From Deinococcus seoulensis (GTDB lineage: Bacteria > Deinococcota > Deinococci > Deinococcales > Deinococcaceae), in NCBI RefSeq assembly GCF_014648115.1, contig NZ_BMQM01000018.1, forward strand, positions 24,208-88,207: 64,000 nt of DNA. Reading direction: 5' to 3'. The notes beneath the pieces were generated by a model. That model had not been told where the DNA came from. It did no database searches and was given only the letters and a program-made list of their open reading frames with translations. Numbering within the stretch: the stretch's first letter is position 1; each line of letters opens with the position of its first letter. The translations under genes and the position numbers were made by a program. Shown here one piece after another: positions 34,223-43,024 of this stretch.

Positions 34223-34437
34223 TCCTCCTTCTCTCATCCGGACTGAATGGGCCACAGGCTCGGGGACGGCCCCTCGCCTTTCTTGATCCGCCTGAGCGTC
34301 TCTGCGCGCCATAACACCGTCGGCTCCGGAATCTCACCGGATCGGGCCTGCGCGTGGTGCAGTCTGCGCGGGCTTCGCGGGCTGAGGCTCACGCCATCAC
34401 CGCCGGTAGGGAATTCCACCCCACCCCGAAGGAAGCG
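34223..34437 (-). promoter_or_regulatory. FMN riboswitch (RFN element)
   Basis: On the minus strand the 5' end carries TTCGGGG, GGAATTCCC and ACCGGCGGTGATGGC. Further on come GATCCGGTGAGATTCCGGAG and CCGACGGT (34312-34340) and AGTCCGGATGAGAGAAGG at the 3' end (34227-34244). Outer helix P1 pairs CTTCCTTC with GAAGGAGG. These are the conserved parts of the FMN aptamer. It precedes ribD and should lower rib operon expression when FMN is plentiful. Confidence 0.95.
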
Positions 34438-34597
34438 GCCCACCCGAGAGCGGGCCACCTAGAAATTAACAGGCTTTCCCGGAACGGGTGTGGGAGAAAT
34501 CAGACACCCGGCGGGGGACAATCCGCCACGCGCCATGGCGTCTGCTGAACGCAGCAACGCATCCTCTCCCCCTTTCCACGCTGCTGGAGGCCACCCC

Positions 34598-35353
34598 ATG
34601 AAGACCATGCTCCTCACCGGAGGCAGCGGCGTACTGGGCCGCGCCCTCCTGCCTGCCCTGGAGGGCCGCGCGGACGTGCGCGTCCTGTCGCGCCACGCCG
34701 ACCCCCGCCCCGCCTTCCGGCAGGGCGACCTGCAGACCGGCGCGGGCCTCGCGGACGCGCTGCGAGGCGTGGACACCGTCATTCACGCGGCCAGCCAGCC
34801 GTCGCGGCCCCAGTCGGACGTCGAGATGACCGGCGTGCTCCTCGCGGCAGCGCGGGAGGCGGGCGTGCGGCACGTCGTGTACGTCAGCATCGTGGGCTGC
34901 GATCAGGTGCGGGCGTTCCCGTACTACCGCGCCAAGACCCAGACCGAGGCGCTGGTCGCGGCGGGCGGCGTGCCGTTCACGGTGGTGCGCGCCACGCAGT
35001 TCCATGAGTTCGTGGCGTTCATGCTGTCGCGCCTGACCCGCGCGCCGCTGCTGCCCCTGCCGGGCCTGCCCCTCCAGCCGGTGGATGTCCACGCCGCCGC
35101 CGCGCAGATCGCTCAGGTCGCGCTGGGTGCCCCGCAGGGCCGCGCGCCGGACATCGTCGGGCCGCAGGTGCTCGCCCTGCCGGACCTCGCCCGCACCTGG
35201 GCCGACGCGACCGGCACCCGCACCCGCGTCCTGCCCGTCCCCGCCGCGCGGCGCTTCACGCCCCTCACCCGCCCGGACCTGAGCGGCGTGGGCCGCACCT
35301 GGGCGCAATGGCTCGCGCAGGAGGCCACGCGCCCCAACCCCTACGCAGGCTGA
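34598..35353 (+). CDS. NAD(P)-binding NmrA-like protein
   Basis: A 251-residue Rossmann-fold protein. GGSGVLGRALLPAL (about 7-20) is the dinucleotide-binding loop. VYVSIVGCDQVR...YYRAKTQTEAL has the YxxxK-like pair seen in atypical short-chain dehydrogenases, and the C-terminal part resembles NmrA/LysX-like epimerase-fold reductases. Substrate unknown. ATG 34598 follows CTGGAGG (34584-34590). Its 3' end overlaps the opposed gene at 35341 by 13 bp. The region 34438-34597 probably holds divergent promoters for this gene and the rib operon; I see no clear boxes. Confidence 0.82.
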   Translation: MKTMLLTGGSGVLGRALLPALEGRADVRVLSRHADPRPAFRQGDLQTGAGLADALRGVDTVIHAASQPSRPQSDVEMTGVLLAAAREAGVRHVVYVSIVGCDQVRAFPYYRAKTQTEALVAAGGVPFTVVRATQFHEFVAFMLSRLTRAPLLPLPGLPLQPVDVHAAAAQIAQVALGAPQGRAPDIVGPQVLALPDLARTWADATGTRTRVLPVPAARRFTPLTRPDLSGVGRTWAQWLAQEATRPNPYAG

Positions 35354-36147
35354 GCCGGGCGGGGCGGCTGGTCGGCATTCAGGTCCACCAGTTCCGACTC
35401 CTGCCCCCCGCGCCAGATGAACACGCGTCCGGCGCGGGCGATCAGCAGCCGCCCCCGGCGGTCGAGGTCGGCCCAGGTGGCACCCTCCAGATCGGGCGAC
35501 GGGCCTTCCGCCAGCCAGCGGTACCGGACGAAGCGGTGGTACCGCTGATCGCTGATGAAGTTCATTTCCAGTGCCCCCTTGCGCAGCGTGAACGGGTGCG
35601 CTTCCCCCATGCCGATCCACTGCTCGGGCTCGTGCGTGACGCGCCAACCGGTCCCTTGAAGCGTCGCCGTCAGGGGATTGACCCCTTGCCTCCCTGGCGC
35701 GTGCAAAACCACGAACCCGGGTGGGTGGATCAGTTGCTGTCTTGTCAGGTCGGTGTGGTTGACCTGGATCGTGCGTGAGTCCCGGAACGCGCCGCCTCCG
35801 CTCCAGCCGTCCGAGGCGTTCCACAGTCCGATGGCGTGCACCTGCGGCGGTTTCGACAGGGCCGTCCAACTCCACATCCTGACGCCGTAGCGTTCCATTG
35901 CCAGCGCCTGCTGCCGCTTCGATTCGTTCCGCGCGGCGTACAGCAGGTGCTCGCCGTCGGGCGAGAGGTCGCTCATCCACTCGTACAGCCGCCCCTGGAA
36001 CCACGATCCGGGTGTCAGGGTGTCGGTGGCGGTGTCCCACAGGTACACGCGCGTCCACTGCGAGGGGCCGCGCCGGAAGAGCACCACGCGGTCGGCCTCG
36101 CTGGCGAGCAGGCCCCAGATGCGCGCCGGGACGAGTCCCTTCTTCAT
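35341..36147 (-). CDS. propeller-like protein of unknown function
   Basis: A 268-residue protein with many Trp and short beta-like segments (RVYLWDTATDTLTPGSW, DLSPDGEHLLYAARN, WADLDRRGRLLIARAGRVFIW). These recall TolB or WD-type propeller blades, but no full repeat pattern can be set. No signal peptide is visible. ATG 36147 overlaps the stop of the sirtuin gene upstream (ATGA), so the two are coupled. A function cannot be named. Confidence 0.7.
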   Translation of the reverse strand: MKKGLVPARIWGLLASEADRVVLFRRGPSQWTRVYLWDTATDTLTPGSWFQGRLYEWMSDLSPDGEHLLYAARNESKRQQALAMERYGVRMWSWTALSKPPQVHAIGLWNASDGWSGGGAFRDSRTIQVNHTDLTRQQLIHPPGFVVLHAPGRQGVNPLTATLQGTGWRVTHEPEQWIGMGEAHPFTLRKGALEMNFISDQRYHRFVRYRWLAEGPSPDLEGATWADLDRRGRLLIARAGRVFIWRGGQESELVDLNADQPPRPAQPA

Positions 36148-36878
36148 TCCAGCAGGGCGGCGAGTCCGCGTGACGCGACGTCCCGCACCACGTAGGTCAT
36201 CTGGTGCGAGATCTCGGTGTCGGTGGGGTTGATCTCGATGGCGATCCCGCCGCGCCGCAGGGTCTCGGCGGCCAGGCCGGCGGCGGGGTACACGGCGCCG
36301 CTCGTGCCGATGACCAGCGCGACCTCGGCGGCGGCGAAGGCGTCCTGCGCGGCTTCCAGGGCGTTCTCGGGGAGGTACTCGCCGAACCAGACGACGTTGG
36401 GCCGCATGCGGTTCCCGAGCGGGGAGGTGGGCGGCGTGACCAGCTCAGCGGGCGCAGCGAGGGGGAACGTCTGCCCCGTGACCTCGTCCCGGCCGCTGAG
36501 GAGGTTGCCGTGCAGTTCCACGACCCGCCCGCCGTGTGTGCCGCTGCCCGCGCGGTGGTGCAGGCCGTCCACGTTCTGCGTGGCCAGGAAGAACCCCGCG
36601 CCTTTCTGTACCTCCAGCCGCGCCAGCAGGTCGTGCGCGCCGTTCGGCTGCGCGGCCAGCACGTCACGGTAGCGGCCCGCGTACCACTCCCAGACCATCT
36701 CGGGGTCGCGGCGGTACGCGGGCGGACTGGCGAGGTCCTCGGGCCGGAAGCGCGCCCAGTGGCCGGTCTGCGCGTCCCGGAAGGTGGGGATGCCGCTCTC
36801 GGCACTGACGCCCGCGCCGGTCAGCACGGCAACGCGGGAGGCGGCTTGCAGGGCGGTGCGGGCAGCAGCGAGATCCAT
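36144..36878 (-). CDS. zinc-less sirtuin, NAD-dependent deacylase-like
   Basis: A 244-residue Sir2-family protein. The NAD loop GAGVSAESGIPTFR (about 21-34), TQNVDGLHHRAGS (about 99-111) and the catalytic His of ELHGN (about 121) are intact. A YAGR motif (about 66-69) resembles the Tyr-x-x-Arg that lets class III enzymes (CobB, SIRT5) remove succinyl groups. The zinc-binding CxxC pairs are absent between ELHGN and the RMRPNVVWFGE segment: no cysteine occurs there. Deacylase activity is likely but unproven. A TACCCT box (36885-36890) lies 6 nt before ATG 36878. Confidence 0.85.
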   Translation of the reverse strand: MDLAAARTALQAASRVAVLTGAGVSAESGIPTFRDAQTGHWARFRPEDLASPPAYRRDPEMVWEWYAGRYRDVLAAQPNGAHDLLARLEVQKGAGFFLATQNVDGLHHRAGSGTHGGRVVELHGNLLSGRDEVTGQTFPLAAPAELVTPPTSPLGNRMRPNVVWFGEYLPENALEAAQDAFAAAEVALVIGTSGAVYPAAGLAAETLRRGGIAIEINPTDTEISHQMTYVVRDVASRGLAALLE

Positions 36879-36884
36879 GAGGGC

Positions 36885-36890
36885 AGGGTA
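36885..36890 (-). promoter_or_regulatory. -10 box of the sirtuin gene, leaderless type
   Basis: On the minus strand TACCCT ends 6 nt before ATG 36878. Confidence 0.45.
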
Positions 36891-36943
36891 GCCCGAACCC
36901 GGATGGCCACGCTGCCTCAACTCCGGCAGGGGTCAAAGTGGTT

Positions 36944-36974
36944 CAGGGCTCCCCGGTGGTGCCAGGGAGCCCTG
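36944..36974 (-). terminator. probable terminator-like hairpin
   Basis: A perfect 10-bp stem CAGGGCTCCC (36944-36953) / GGGAGCCCTG (36965-36974) lies between the DUF6847-like gene and the sirtuin gene. There is no clear T-run. The rest of 36879-37271 holds no gene I can support. Confidence 0.4.
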
Positions 36975-37271
36975 ATGTGGGTGGGGCTGACCGTTCAGCC
37001 TGGGGGCCGCGCGCCGGAGTGACCGGGTCCGTGGGTGCCCTGCGTCCAGGATTTGATCGAGCCTTGCAAGCTTGAGCGCTGAGCGTTCATGGAAAGAGGG
37101 TTGAGAGGTGTGAAGGCTGTCACCTGAACTGTCAACTTTGAGTGTTCAGCGGCCCCCCTGTGGGGGGTTGGTGCAGAAGACATCCAGTTTCCGGAAGTCA
37201 GGGAGTTAACCACATGACCCTGTGGTCGGGGCGGTCACGGCGCGCGCCGTTCGAACGGCCAGCCCCGGCCC

Positions 37272-37898
37272 TCACGGCACGTCGATCACCGTCAGGGCGT
37301 TGCTGACACTCAGGGTCTGATCGACCTCGGCAAGAAACGCGTCTACCTGATCCGACAGCCGGTCGATGTCCGCCTGTGCGTCCAGCGGGTCGAGCAGGCG
37401 CGCGGCGTTGCGGTCCATGAAGGAGCGGTGCAGCGCCTCGTACTCCGCGCCGCGTGAGCCTTCCTTGCCCAGCAGCGCCTGCGCCTGCTGATCGAGGCGT
37501 TCACCGGCCCGCTCGTTGTGCAGTTCGACTTCCCGCTGCGCGCGGGCGAGGTCGCTCCGCAGCCGCGCGATCAGGCGTTGCTCGAAGGCGACGCTGGCCT
37601 TGCGTTCGATCGCGGCGGCGACCGTGTAGGTCTGCCCGGCGATGTCCACGGTGGTGCGGGCGTTGCTGGCGACCACGGCCGCCTTGATGGCCGAGCGGCG
37701 GCGCAGCAGGTCCGTGACGCTCTGGCGGCGGGCCCTGGCGCGGTCGGTGAACTCGGCGGCGCTGCGGGCCTCGCGGGGCGGCTCCGCGCCGACCGTGAAG
37801 GTCACGAAGGGCGTCTCGTCGATCAGTTTGTTGGCGCGTTTCTCCAGCAGTTTCAGTTCGCTCAGGGCCTTGGTGATGGTCATTCGTTCACTGGACAC
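37272..37898 (-). CDS. phage-type DIP1984/DUF6847-like protein
   Basis: A 208-residue, helix-rich protein. TKALSELKLLEKRANKLI near the N-terminus, VTDLLRRRSAIKAAVVASNA and QTYTVAAAIERK (about 88-99) resemble a family found mainly in phages and prophages of Gram-positive bacteria. Function is unknown to me. No other phage gene lies nearby, so this may be a remnant or a domesticated gene. GTG 37898 was chosen because GGAGG (on the minus strand near 37911-37907) lies 8 nt upstream; ATG 37883 is the alternative. Confidence 0.65.
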   Translation of the reverse strand: MSSERMTITKALSELKLLEKRANKLIDETPFVTFTVGAEPPREARSAAEFTDRARARRQSVTDLLRRRSAIKAAVVASNARTTVDIAGQTYTVAAAIERKASVAFEQRLIARLRSDLARAQREVELHNERAGERLDQQAQALLGKEGSRGAEYEALHRSFMDRNAARLLDPLDAQADIDRLSDQVDAFLAEVDQTLSVSNALTVIDVP

Positions 37899-38032
37899 AG
37901 GGACACCTCCGGATCAGGGGGGATCAGGGCCGGGTAGATTGAAGCAGGTGGACGGGAGCCGGAAACGCTGTCTCGAATGCGGCGGGAAGGAGAGCGGTGA
38001 TGTCGGGCCGCCTGGGCAATTCAGGCTGAAAA

Positions 38033-38056
38033 TAAAAAACCCGCCTGCTTCGGCGG
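38033..38056 (-). terminator. terminator of kptA
   Basis: On the minus strand CCGCCGAAGCAGGCGG forms a hairpin followed by GTTTTTT. It lies just after the kptA gene. Confidence 0.75.
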
Positions 38057-38160
38057 TGATAAGGAAAGGATACCCCGGTATGCAGGGCGCGTCAACCCCC
38101 CACCACGCGGCCCGGTTTCTGCCGTCCAGCACGCCCTCTGCCGAGGCAGCCCCAGGTGCG

Positions 38161-38676
38161 TTATGCACCGTCGATGTACGCGGGCGGCACGCGGTCCACC
38201 AGCCACACGCCGTTCTCGCTGACGAACAGCACGTGTCCGGCGGCGTGCATCTCCCCTGCCCGGATGGTGAGGATGACAGGCGGGCCGCGCCGCGCGCCGA
38301 CTCGCCGGGCGGTGTCCGGGTCGGGTGAGAGGTGGACGTGGTGGCGGTTCATGGGGCGCAGTCCCTCCTCGCGGATGGCGGGCAGGGCGCCAGCGTGCGT
38401 GCCGTGATACAGCCGCGCGGGCGGCGTGGCAGGTTCGAGTTGCAGGTCGACGGGCACGCTGTGACCCTGGTTGGCGCGGATGTGGTCGCCGCGCAGGCTG
38501 AAGCGCCCCTTGTCGCTTCCTACGACGACGGCCTCAACCTGCGGGCGGGTGACGTTCAGGTGCGAGAGCAGTGGCGCGAGCGGCACCCAGCCGCCGGGCG
38601 CGAGGGTCAGGCCCGCCTCGTGTGGGGCGTGGCGCAGCAGGTACGAGAGGCGTCTGGAGAGGGCGTGGTCGGTCAT
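38161..38676 (-). CDS. kptA: RNA 2'-phosphotransferase
   Basis: A 171-residue Tpt1/KptA protein. These enzymes remove a 2'-phosphate from RNA using NAD, releasing ADP-ribose cyclic phosphate. The N-terminal LSRRLSYLLRHAP (about 6-18), SDKGRFSLRGDHIRANQGHS (about 54-73), LYHGT (about 88) and HHVHLS (about 112) motifs of the catalytic groove are intact, with the conserved Arg-His-Arg-Arg set. In eukaryotes it completes tRNA splicing; the bacterial role is not settled. ATG 38676 was chosen by similarity. Its start is 86 bp from the divergent carboxypeptidase gene. Confidence 0.93.
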   Translation of the reverse strand: MTDHALSRRLSYLLRHAPHEAGLTLAPGGWVPLAPLLSHLNVTRPQVEAVVVGSDKGRFSLRGDHIRANQGHSVPVDLQLEPATPPARLYHGTHAGALPAIREEGLRPMNRHHVHLSPDPDTARRVGARRGPPVILTIRAGEMHAAGHVLFVSENGVWLVDRVPPAYIDGA

Positions 38677-38749
38677 GGGGTCAGTGTGCGCGGGGTAAGG
38701 CCGGTGGGGGATCGGCCAGTTGGCGCAGGCCATCCGGCTGGGGGCGCGG

Positions 38750-38755
38750 TACGCT
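38750..38755 (+). promoter_or_regulatory. -10 box of the M32 peptidase gene, leaderless type
   Basis: TACGCT ends 7 nt before ATG 38763. Confidence 0.45.
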
Positions 38756-38762
38756 GCGGGCC

Positions 38763-40262
38763 ATGACACAGCATGAGACGTGGGTGGCGCTGCGGGCGCA
38801 CTGGCAGGAACTGGCGGACCTGGGTGGGATCGGGGCGCTGCTGGGGTGGGATCAGAGTACGTACCTGCCGGGCGCGGCGGGGTCGGGCCGGGCGCGGCAG
38901 CGGGCGCTGCTGGCGGGCGTGCGGCACGCGCGGGCGACGGACGCCGGGTATGGGCGGCTGCTGGATCAGGCGGGCGCGCTGGATCTGGGGCCTACTGAGG
39001 CGCGGATGCTGGGGGTGGCGCGGCGGGAGTTCGAGCGGGCGACGCGCCTGCCGGGGGAGTTCGTGCGGGCGTCGGCGCAGCATGCCGGTGAGAGTTACGC
39101 GGCGTGGGTGGAGGCGCGGCCCGCGAACGACTGGGCGCGGATGGTGCCGCTGCTGGAGCGGACGCTGGACCTGAGCGTGCAGCGCGCTGGTTTCTTCCCG
39201 GAGTTCGCGGACCCGATGGATTTCTTCGTGGACGCCTCGGATGAGGGGATGACGGCCGCGCAGGTGGACGCGGTATTCGCGGAGTTACGCGCGGCGCTGG
39301 TGCCGCTGGTGGACGCGGTCGCGGCGGCCCCGGCGCCCCGGATGGACTTCCTGGCGCGCGAGTACCCGATTCCCACGCAGTTGCGGCTGGGTGAGGAGGT
39401 CGGGGCGCTGTACGGGTACGATTTCGCGCGGGGGCGGCAGGATCTGACGGCGCATCCGTTCATGACGCGGCTGGGTGCGCGGGACGTGCGGATCACGACG
39501 CGGGCGCAGCTGGCGGACCCGACGGACGCGCTGTACTCGACGCTGCACGAGGTGGGGCACGCGCTGTACGAGCAGGGCGTCGCGGAGGACCTGCTGGACA
39601 CCCCGCTGGGCGGAGGCGTGAGTGCCGGGGTGCACGAGAGTCAGTCGCGGCTGTGGGAGAACCTGGTGGGGCGGTCGCGGGCGTTCTGGGCGGGGCAGTT
39701 CGGGCGCTTCCGGGAGGCGTTCCCGGAGCAGCTTTCGGACGTGACCGAGGAGGAGATGTTCCGCGCGGTGAACGTGGTGCGCCGCAGCCTGATCCGCACG
39801 GACGCGGACGAGCTGACGTACAACCTGCACGTGATCACGCGCTACGAGCTGGAGCGGCAGCTGCTGGGCGGGTCGCTGGCCATTTCCGATCTGGCGGACG
39901 CGTGGCACGCGGCGTACGAGGCGAACCTGGGCCTGCGCGCCCCCAGTCACGTGGACGGCGTGCTTCAGGACGTGCACTGGTTCAGCGGCGGGATCGGCGG
40001 GGTGTTCCAGGGGTACACGCTGGGGAACGTGCTGAGCGCGCAGTTCTACGCGGCGGCCCAGGCGGCGAACCCGGACCTGGACGGGGACATCGCGCGGGGC
40101 GAGTTCGGTCGCCTGCACGGCTGGCTGCGCGAGCACGTGTACGCGCCGGGCCGGACGTTCACCCCGACCGAACTGGTGGAACGCGCGACCGGGCAGGGCA
40201 TGACCGCCGCGCCGTACCTGGCGTACCTGCGCGGGAAGTACACGGACCTGTACAGCCTGTAA
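38763..40262 (+). CDS. M32 metallocarboxypeptidase (Taq type)
   Basis: A 499-residue zinc carboxypeptidase that trims C-terminal residues. The HEVGH zinc motif (about 261-265) and the downstream HESQSRLWEN (about 290-299, with the third zinc ligand Glu) are intact, as is the DVRITTR segment before it. Length and gene order are those of the Thermus aquaticus family. TACGCT (38750-38755) lies 7 nt upstream of ATG 38763. The stop TAA is the first part of a 136-bp dispersed repeat. Confidence 0.95.
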   Translation: MTQHETWVALRAHWQELADLGGIGALLGWDQSTYLPGAAGSGRARQRALLAGVRHARATDAGYGRLLDQAGALDLGPTEARMLGVARREFERATRLPGEFVRASAQHAGESYAAWVEARPANDWARMVPLLERTLDLSVQRAGFFPEFADPMDFFVDASDEGMTAAQVDAVFAELRAALVPLVDAVAAAPAPRMDFLAREYPIPTQLRLGEEVGALYGYDFARGRQDLTAHPFMTRLGARDVRITTRAQLADPTDALYSTLHEVGHALYEQGVAEDLLDTPLGGGVSAGVHESQSRLWENLVGRSRAFWAGQFGRFREAFPEQLSDVTEEEMFRAVNVVRRSLIRTDADELTYNLHVITRYELERQLLGGSLAISDLADAWHAAYEANLGLRAPSHVDGVLQDVHWFSGGIGGVFQGYTLGNVLSAQFYAAAQAANPDLDGDIARGEFGRLHGWLREHVYAPGRTFTPTELVERATGQGMTAAPYLAYLRGKYTDLYSL

Positions 40263-40397
40263 TACGGACTCCGATTGAATGGCTTGTAGAGCCGTTCAAT
40301 CCGAGCGGATGCGAGTAAGAGAGAAACGGGTTCCGGACGTGGAGTGGGCAGATCGGTGGTGTTCCGATCTGTCAGCGAAACAGACAGCAGTCCGTAT
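40262..40397 (+). repeat. 136-bp dispersed palindromic repeat, copy B
   Basis: Ends ATACGGACT and AGTCCGTAT form a perfect 9-bp terminal inverted repeat. Inside, ATTGAATGGCT/AGCCGTTCAAT and GATCGG/CCGATC form further hairpins. It begins within the TAA stop codon of the M32 gene. Same family as 22966, 44979, 55025, 57317 and 63913. Confidence 0.85.
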
Positions 40398-40412
40398 GAG
40401 CGCCCCACGGAA

Positions 40413-40450
40413 AGGGCCGCCCGGCCGGGGGAACATCGGCGGGCGGCCCT
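40413..40450. terminator. probable bidirectional hairpin between convergent genes
   Basis: AGGGCCGCCCG (40413-40423) pairs with CGGGCGGCCCT (40440-40450), a perfect 11-bp stem. It lies between two convergent genes. No long T-run. Confidence 0.55.
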
Positions 40451-40575
40451 GGGTTGGGGGTGTGGGGGCTGGGCAGGGCGCGGGGATCACCGCACAGGGT
40501 CTGCCGGTCCGGAGTTCAGTGTGCCACGCGGAGTATTTCGGGATTCTGACAGCGGCGGTGGGTCGCCCGTGAGGC

Positions 40576-42834
40576 TCAGCGGCGGCCGACGCCGGGCGCG
40601 AGGGTCAGGGGCGCGTCGAGTTTCAGCCAGATGAACTCGTTGGTGTCCTTCACGGCCGCGCCGCGCCCGCCGGTGCCGGGGTAGTTGTTGTCGTTCGCGA
40701 CGAGGACGGTGGTGGCGTCGAGCACGATGACGTTCTCGATGGTCACGTACGGGAAGCGGAACACGCCGCCGGTCGTGCTGGGCGCCAGTCCCTGCGGGTC
40801 GGCGATGTTCAGCAGGTCGGCCAGCAGGTTCTTTTTCAGGGTGCCGTCGGCGTTGCGGTCGGTCAGGCTGACGCGGTAGAGGCGTTTGGTGCGGGCCGCG
40901 TCGCCGCTGCCGCCGTCGCGTTCGATGACGATCAGTTCCGAGGCGTTCACGGGCGTGATGTCCCCGATGGCGTTGCCGGGCGCGTCGAGCGGGTAACGGC
41001 CGGTCAGGGTCCACTTCTTCGTGGCGAGGTCGATGGCGTGCAGGCGCAGCTGGCCGGGCGCGTCGCCAGCCACGGTTTTTTCCAGCAGGGCGTGCAGGGT
41101 CTTCCCGTCGGGGCTGAGGGTCAGGCCCTCGAAGCCGCCGCTGCTGCCCAGCGTGGCGGCGCCGCTGCTGGCGCCCTGCGTGAAGGCGGGGTGCTGGGGG
41201 CTGCGGACTTCGGGCGCGGCGTACTCGGCGACCACCTTCGCGCCGGTGGCGGGGAAGTCGGTGAACAGGCCGTCCACGCCCGCCTGAATGGCCTGCCGCA
41301 TCTCGGCTTCGGGGTTGTTGGCGTACTGGGCGGGCAGGAAGGTGGGTTCGTTCCGGAAGGTGTACGGGTGCACGAGCAGCCCGGCGGCGTGCGCGCGGGT
41401 CACGAAGTCGGTGGTCTGCCCCTTGCCGTCGATGATCCAGCCCTTGCTGGGGCCTATGCCGCTGGCGTACGTGGCGATGTCGCGCAGGCCCTCGGGGGTG
41501 GTCAGGTCGGCGTTCTGTCGGGGGTCCTTGCGGGCGGTCAGGTCGTAGGGCGCGCCGGTCTGGCCGCCCAGCAGCTGCACCAGCGGGAGTTTCACGCCGG
41601 CGGCGGGCATGATGGTGGCGTGCAGGTCGCGCAGGTTGCCCGTCTCGAAGGACTGGATGAACACGCGCGCCGGGTCCGTGAACCCTTCCTTCTTCAGGGT
41701 GTCGATCAGCAGTTGCGAGGTGTTCACGCCCGCCTGCGCGGCCATGAAGGTGGGGTGTTTCGTTTCGGGGTAGATGCCGACCCGGCGGCCGGTGCGGGTT
41801 TCGGTGTCGCGGATCAGGGCGATGATCTCGCTCAGGGTGGGCACCTCGAACTGCCCGTCGAAGGTGCGGCCACGCAGGGCCGGGAGGCGTTCCACGGCGC
41901 GCAGGGTCTTGAGTTCCGCCAGCGTGAAATCCTCGATCCAGTAGCCCGTGACGTCCTGCCCGTCCAGGTTCTTGGTCTTCACGCGCCCGGCGAATTCGGG
42001 GCGGGTGGCGACGTCGGTGGTGGCCTCCGTGACCTTGCCGTCCTTGTCCAGCACGACCATGACGGGTTCGTGCCGGGCGACCAGCACGCCGTCTTTCGTG
42101 ACGACCAGATCCGGCTCGATGAAGTCCGCGCCCGCCTCGATGGCCACCCGGTACGCTTCCAGGGTGTGTTCCGGGCGGGTGCCGCTGCTGCCCCGGTGCC
42201 CGATCACGATGGGCGCCCGGCCGGTCAGGGTGGGCAGGCCCGGCAGGTTCGGGGTGGGCATGGGTGCGTCCAGCAGCACGCCGTCCGCGCTGAAGTGCAG
42301 CAGGTACGGCCCGAACTCGTCACCCACCCACAGCGTCCCGTCGGGCGCGACCACGAAGCCTTCCGGGTCGAAGTCCGCGCCGGTCAGCAGGCGCTCCGGG
42401 CTGGCCTCGTTCACGATCTGCCACGGCACGCGCCGCTCCGGGTCACGCAGCTGAACGAACGCGCCCACCTCCACCTTCCCGGTTCCCGTGGGCGCGGTCT
42501 TCGGGGTGAGGGTCAGGCGGTACAGGCGCAGCAGGTAATCGGCGCTGTTGTTCTTCGCGCCGAACCCGTTGTCGCTGAGGAACAGGTACGTGCCGTCCGG
42601 CGCGAACTGCACGCCGCTGAACCCCTGCACCGGCTGCTCCTGAAAGCGGGGCTGGCCGCGCAGGCCATTACTCCACGCGCCGCTGGCCGGGCCGGGCGCG
42701 AAGGTATCGGCAGGCAACTCGGCGTACCCAGCCAGCGTGACGGCCTGCGCGGACCCCACGCCCAGCAGCAGCGCGGCCGACAGGCGGATCATGAGGGCTT
42801 TCACGGACGTGCGGACAGCAGATGAGGAATTCAC
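40576..42834 (-). CDS. phytase-like protein with inserted glycerophosphodiesterase domain
   Basis: A 752-residue exported protein with a signal peptide at about residues 1-31. Residues about 32-200 and 548-745 are the two halves of a phytase-like/esterase-like propeller domain (GVQFAPDGTYLFLSDNGFG, ADFDPEGFVVAPDGTLW; GFEGLTLSPDGKTL). Between them lies a full glycerophosphodiester phosphodiesterase domain (about 205-540), with IGHRGSSGTRPEHTLEAY (about 212-229) and EPDLVVTKDGVLVARHEPV. This is a nested domain insertion. It probably frees phosphate or glycerol 3-phosphate from extracellular phosphodiesters. It fits the ugp-like importer and second phosphodiesterase nearby. Confidence 0.87.
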   Translation of the reverse strand: MNSSSAVRTSVKALMIRLSAALLLGVGSAQAVTLAGYAELPADTFAPGPASGAWSNGLRGQPRFQEQPVQGFSGVQFAPDGTYLFLSDNGFGAKNNSADYLLRLYRLTLTPKTAPTGTGKVEVGAFVQLRDPERRVPWQIVNEASPERLLTGADFDPEGFVVAPDGTLWVGDEFGPYLLHFSADGVLLDAPMPTPNLPGLPTLTGRAPIVIGHRGSSGTRPEHTLEAYRVAIEAGADFIEPDLVVTKDGVLVARHEPVMVVLDKDGKVTEATTDVATRPEFAGRVKTKNLDGQDVTGYWIEDFTLAELKTLRAVERLPALRGRTFDGQFEVPTLSEIIALIRDTETRTGRRVGIYPETKHPTFMAAQAGVNTSQLLIDTLKKEGFTDPARVFIQSFETGNLRDLHATIMPAAGVKLPLVQLLGGQTGAPYDLTARKDPRQNADLTTPEGLRDIATYASGIGPSKGWIIDGKGQTTDFVTRAHAAGLLVHPYTFRNEPTFLPAQYANNPEAEMRQAIQAGVDGLFTDFPATGAKVVAEYAAPEVRSPQHPAFTQGASSGAATLGSSGGFEGLTLSPDGKTLHALLEKTVAGDAPGQLRLHAIDLATKKWTLTGRYPLDAPGNAIGDITPVNASELIVIERDGGSGDAARTKRLYRVSLTDRNADGTLKKNLLADLLNIADPQGLAPSTTGGVFRFPYVTIENVIVLDATTVLVANDNNYPGTGGRGAAVKDTNEFIWLKLDAPLTLAPGVGRR

Positions 42835-42931
42835 ACCCGTCAGTTGAAGCCGCGCACGTCAGAGCAACGTGCGCGGCCGGTCAGCCCGGAGTCAGGGGGT
42901 CCCTCCGCACGGACCGGGTCGGCTTCGTGAC

Positions 42932-42980
42932 CCCCTCACCCGCCCCTCCGGGGCACCCTCTCCCGCGGGGGGAGAGGGTC
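42932..42980. repeat. CTCTCCC/GGGAGAGG palindromic repeat (copy 3)
   Basis: CCCTCACCCGCCCC then CCCTCTCCC-GCGG-GGGAGAGGG. Related to 7060 and 7528. It fills much of the gap between ugpE and the large phosphodiesterase gene. Confidence 0.5.
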
Positions 42981-43024
42981 AACAGACGGCGCAGGAGCCG
43001 TGGTGACCCCGTTCACCCGAGTGC

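Noticed and set aside
37272..37898. Prophage region
   Set aside because: A single phage-type gene is present, with no integrase, structural or lysis genes and no attachment-site repeats.
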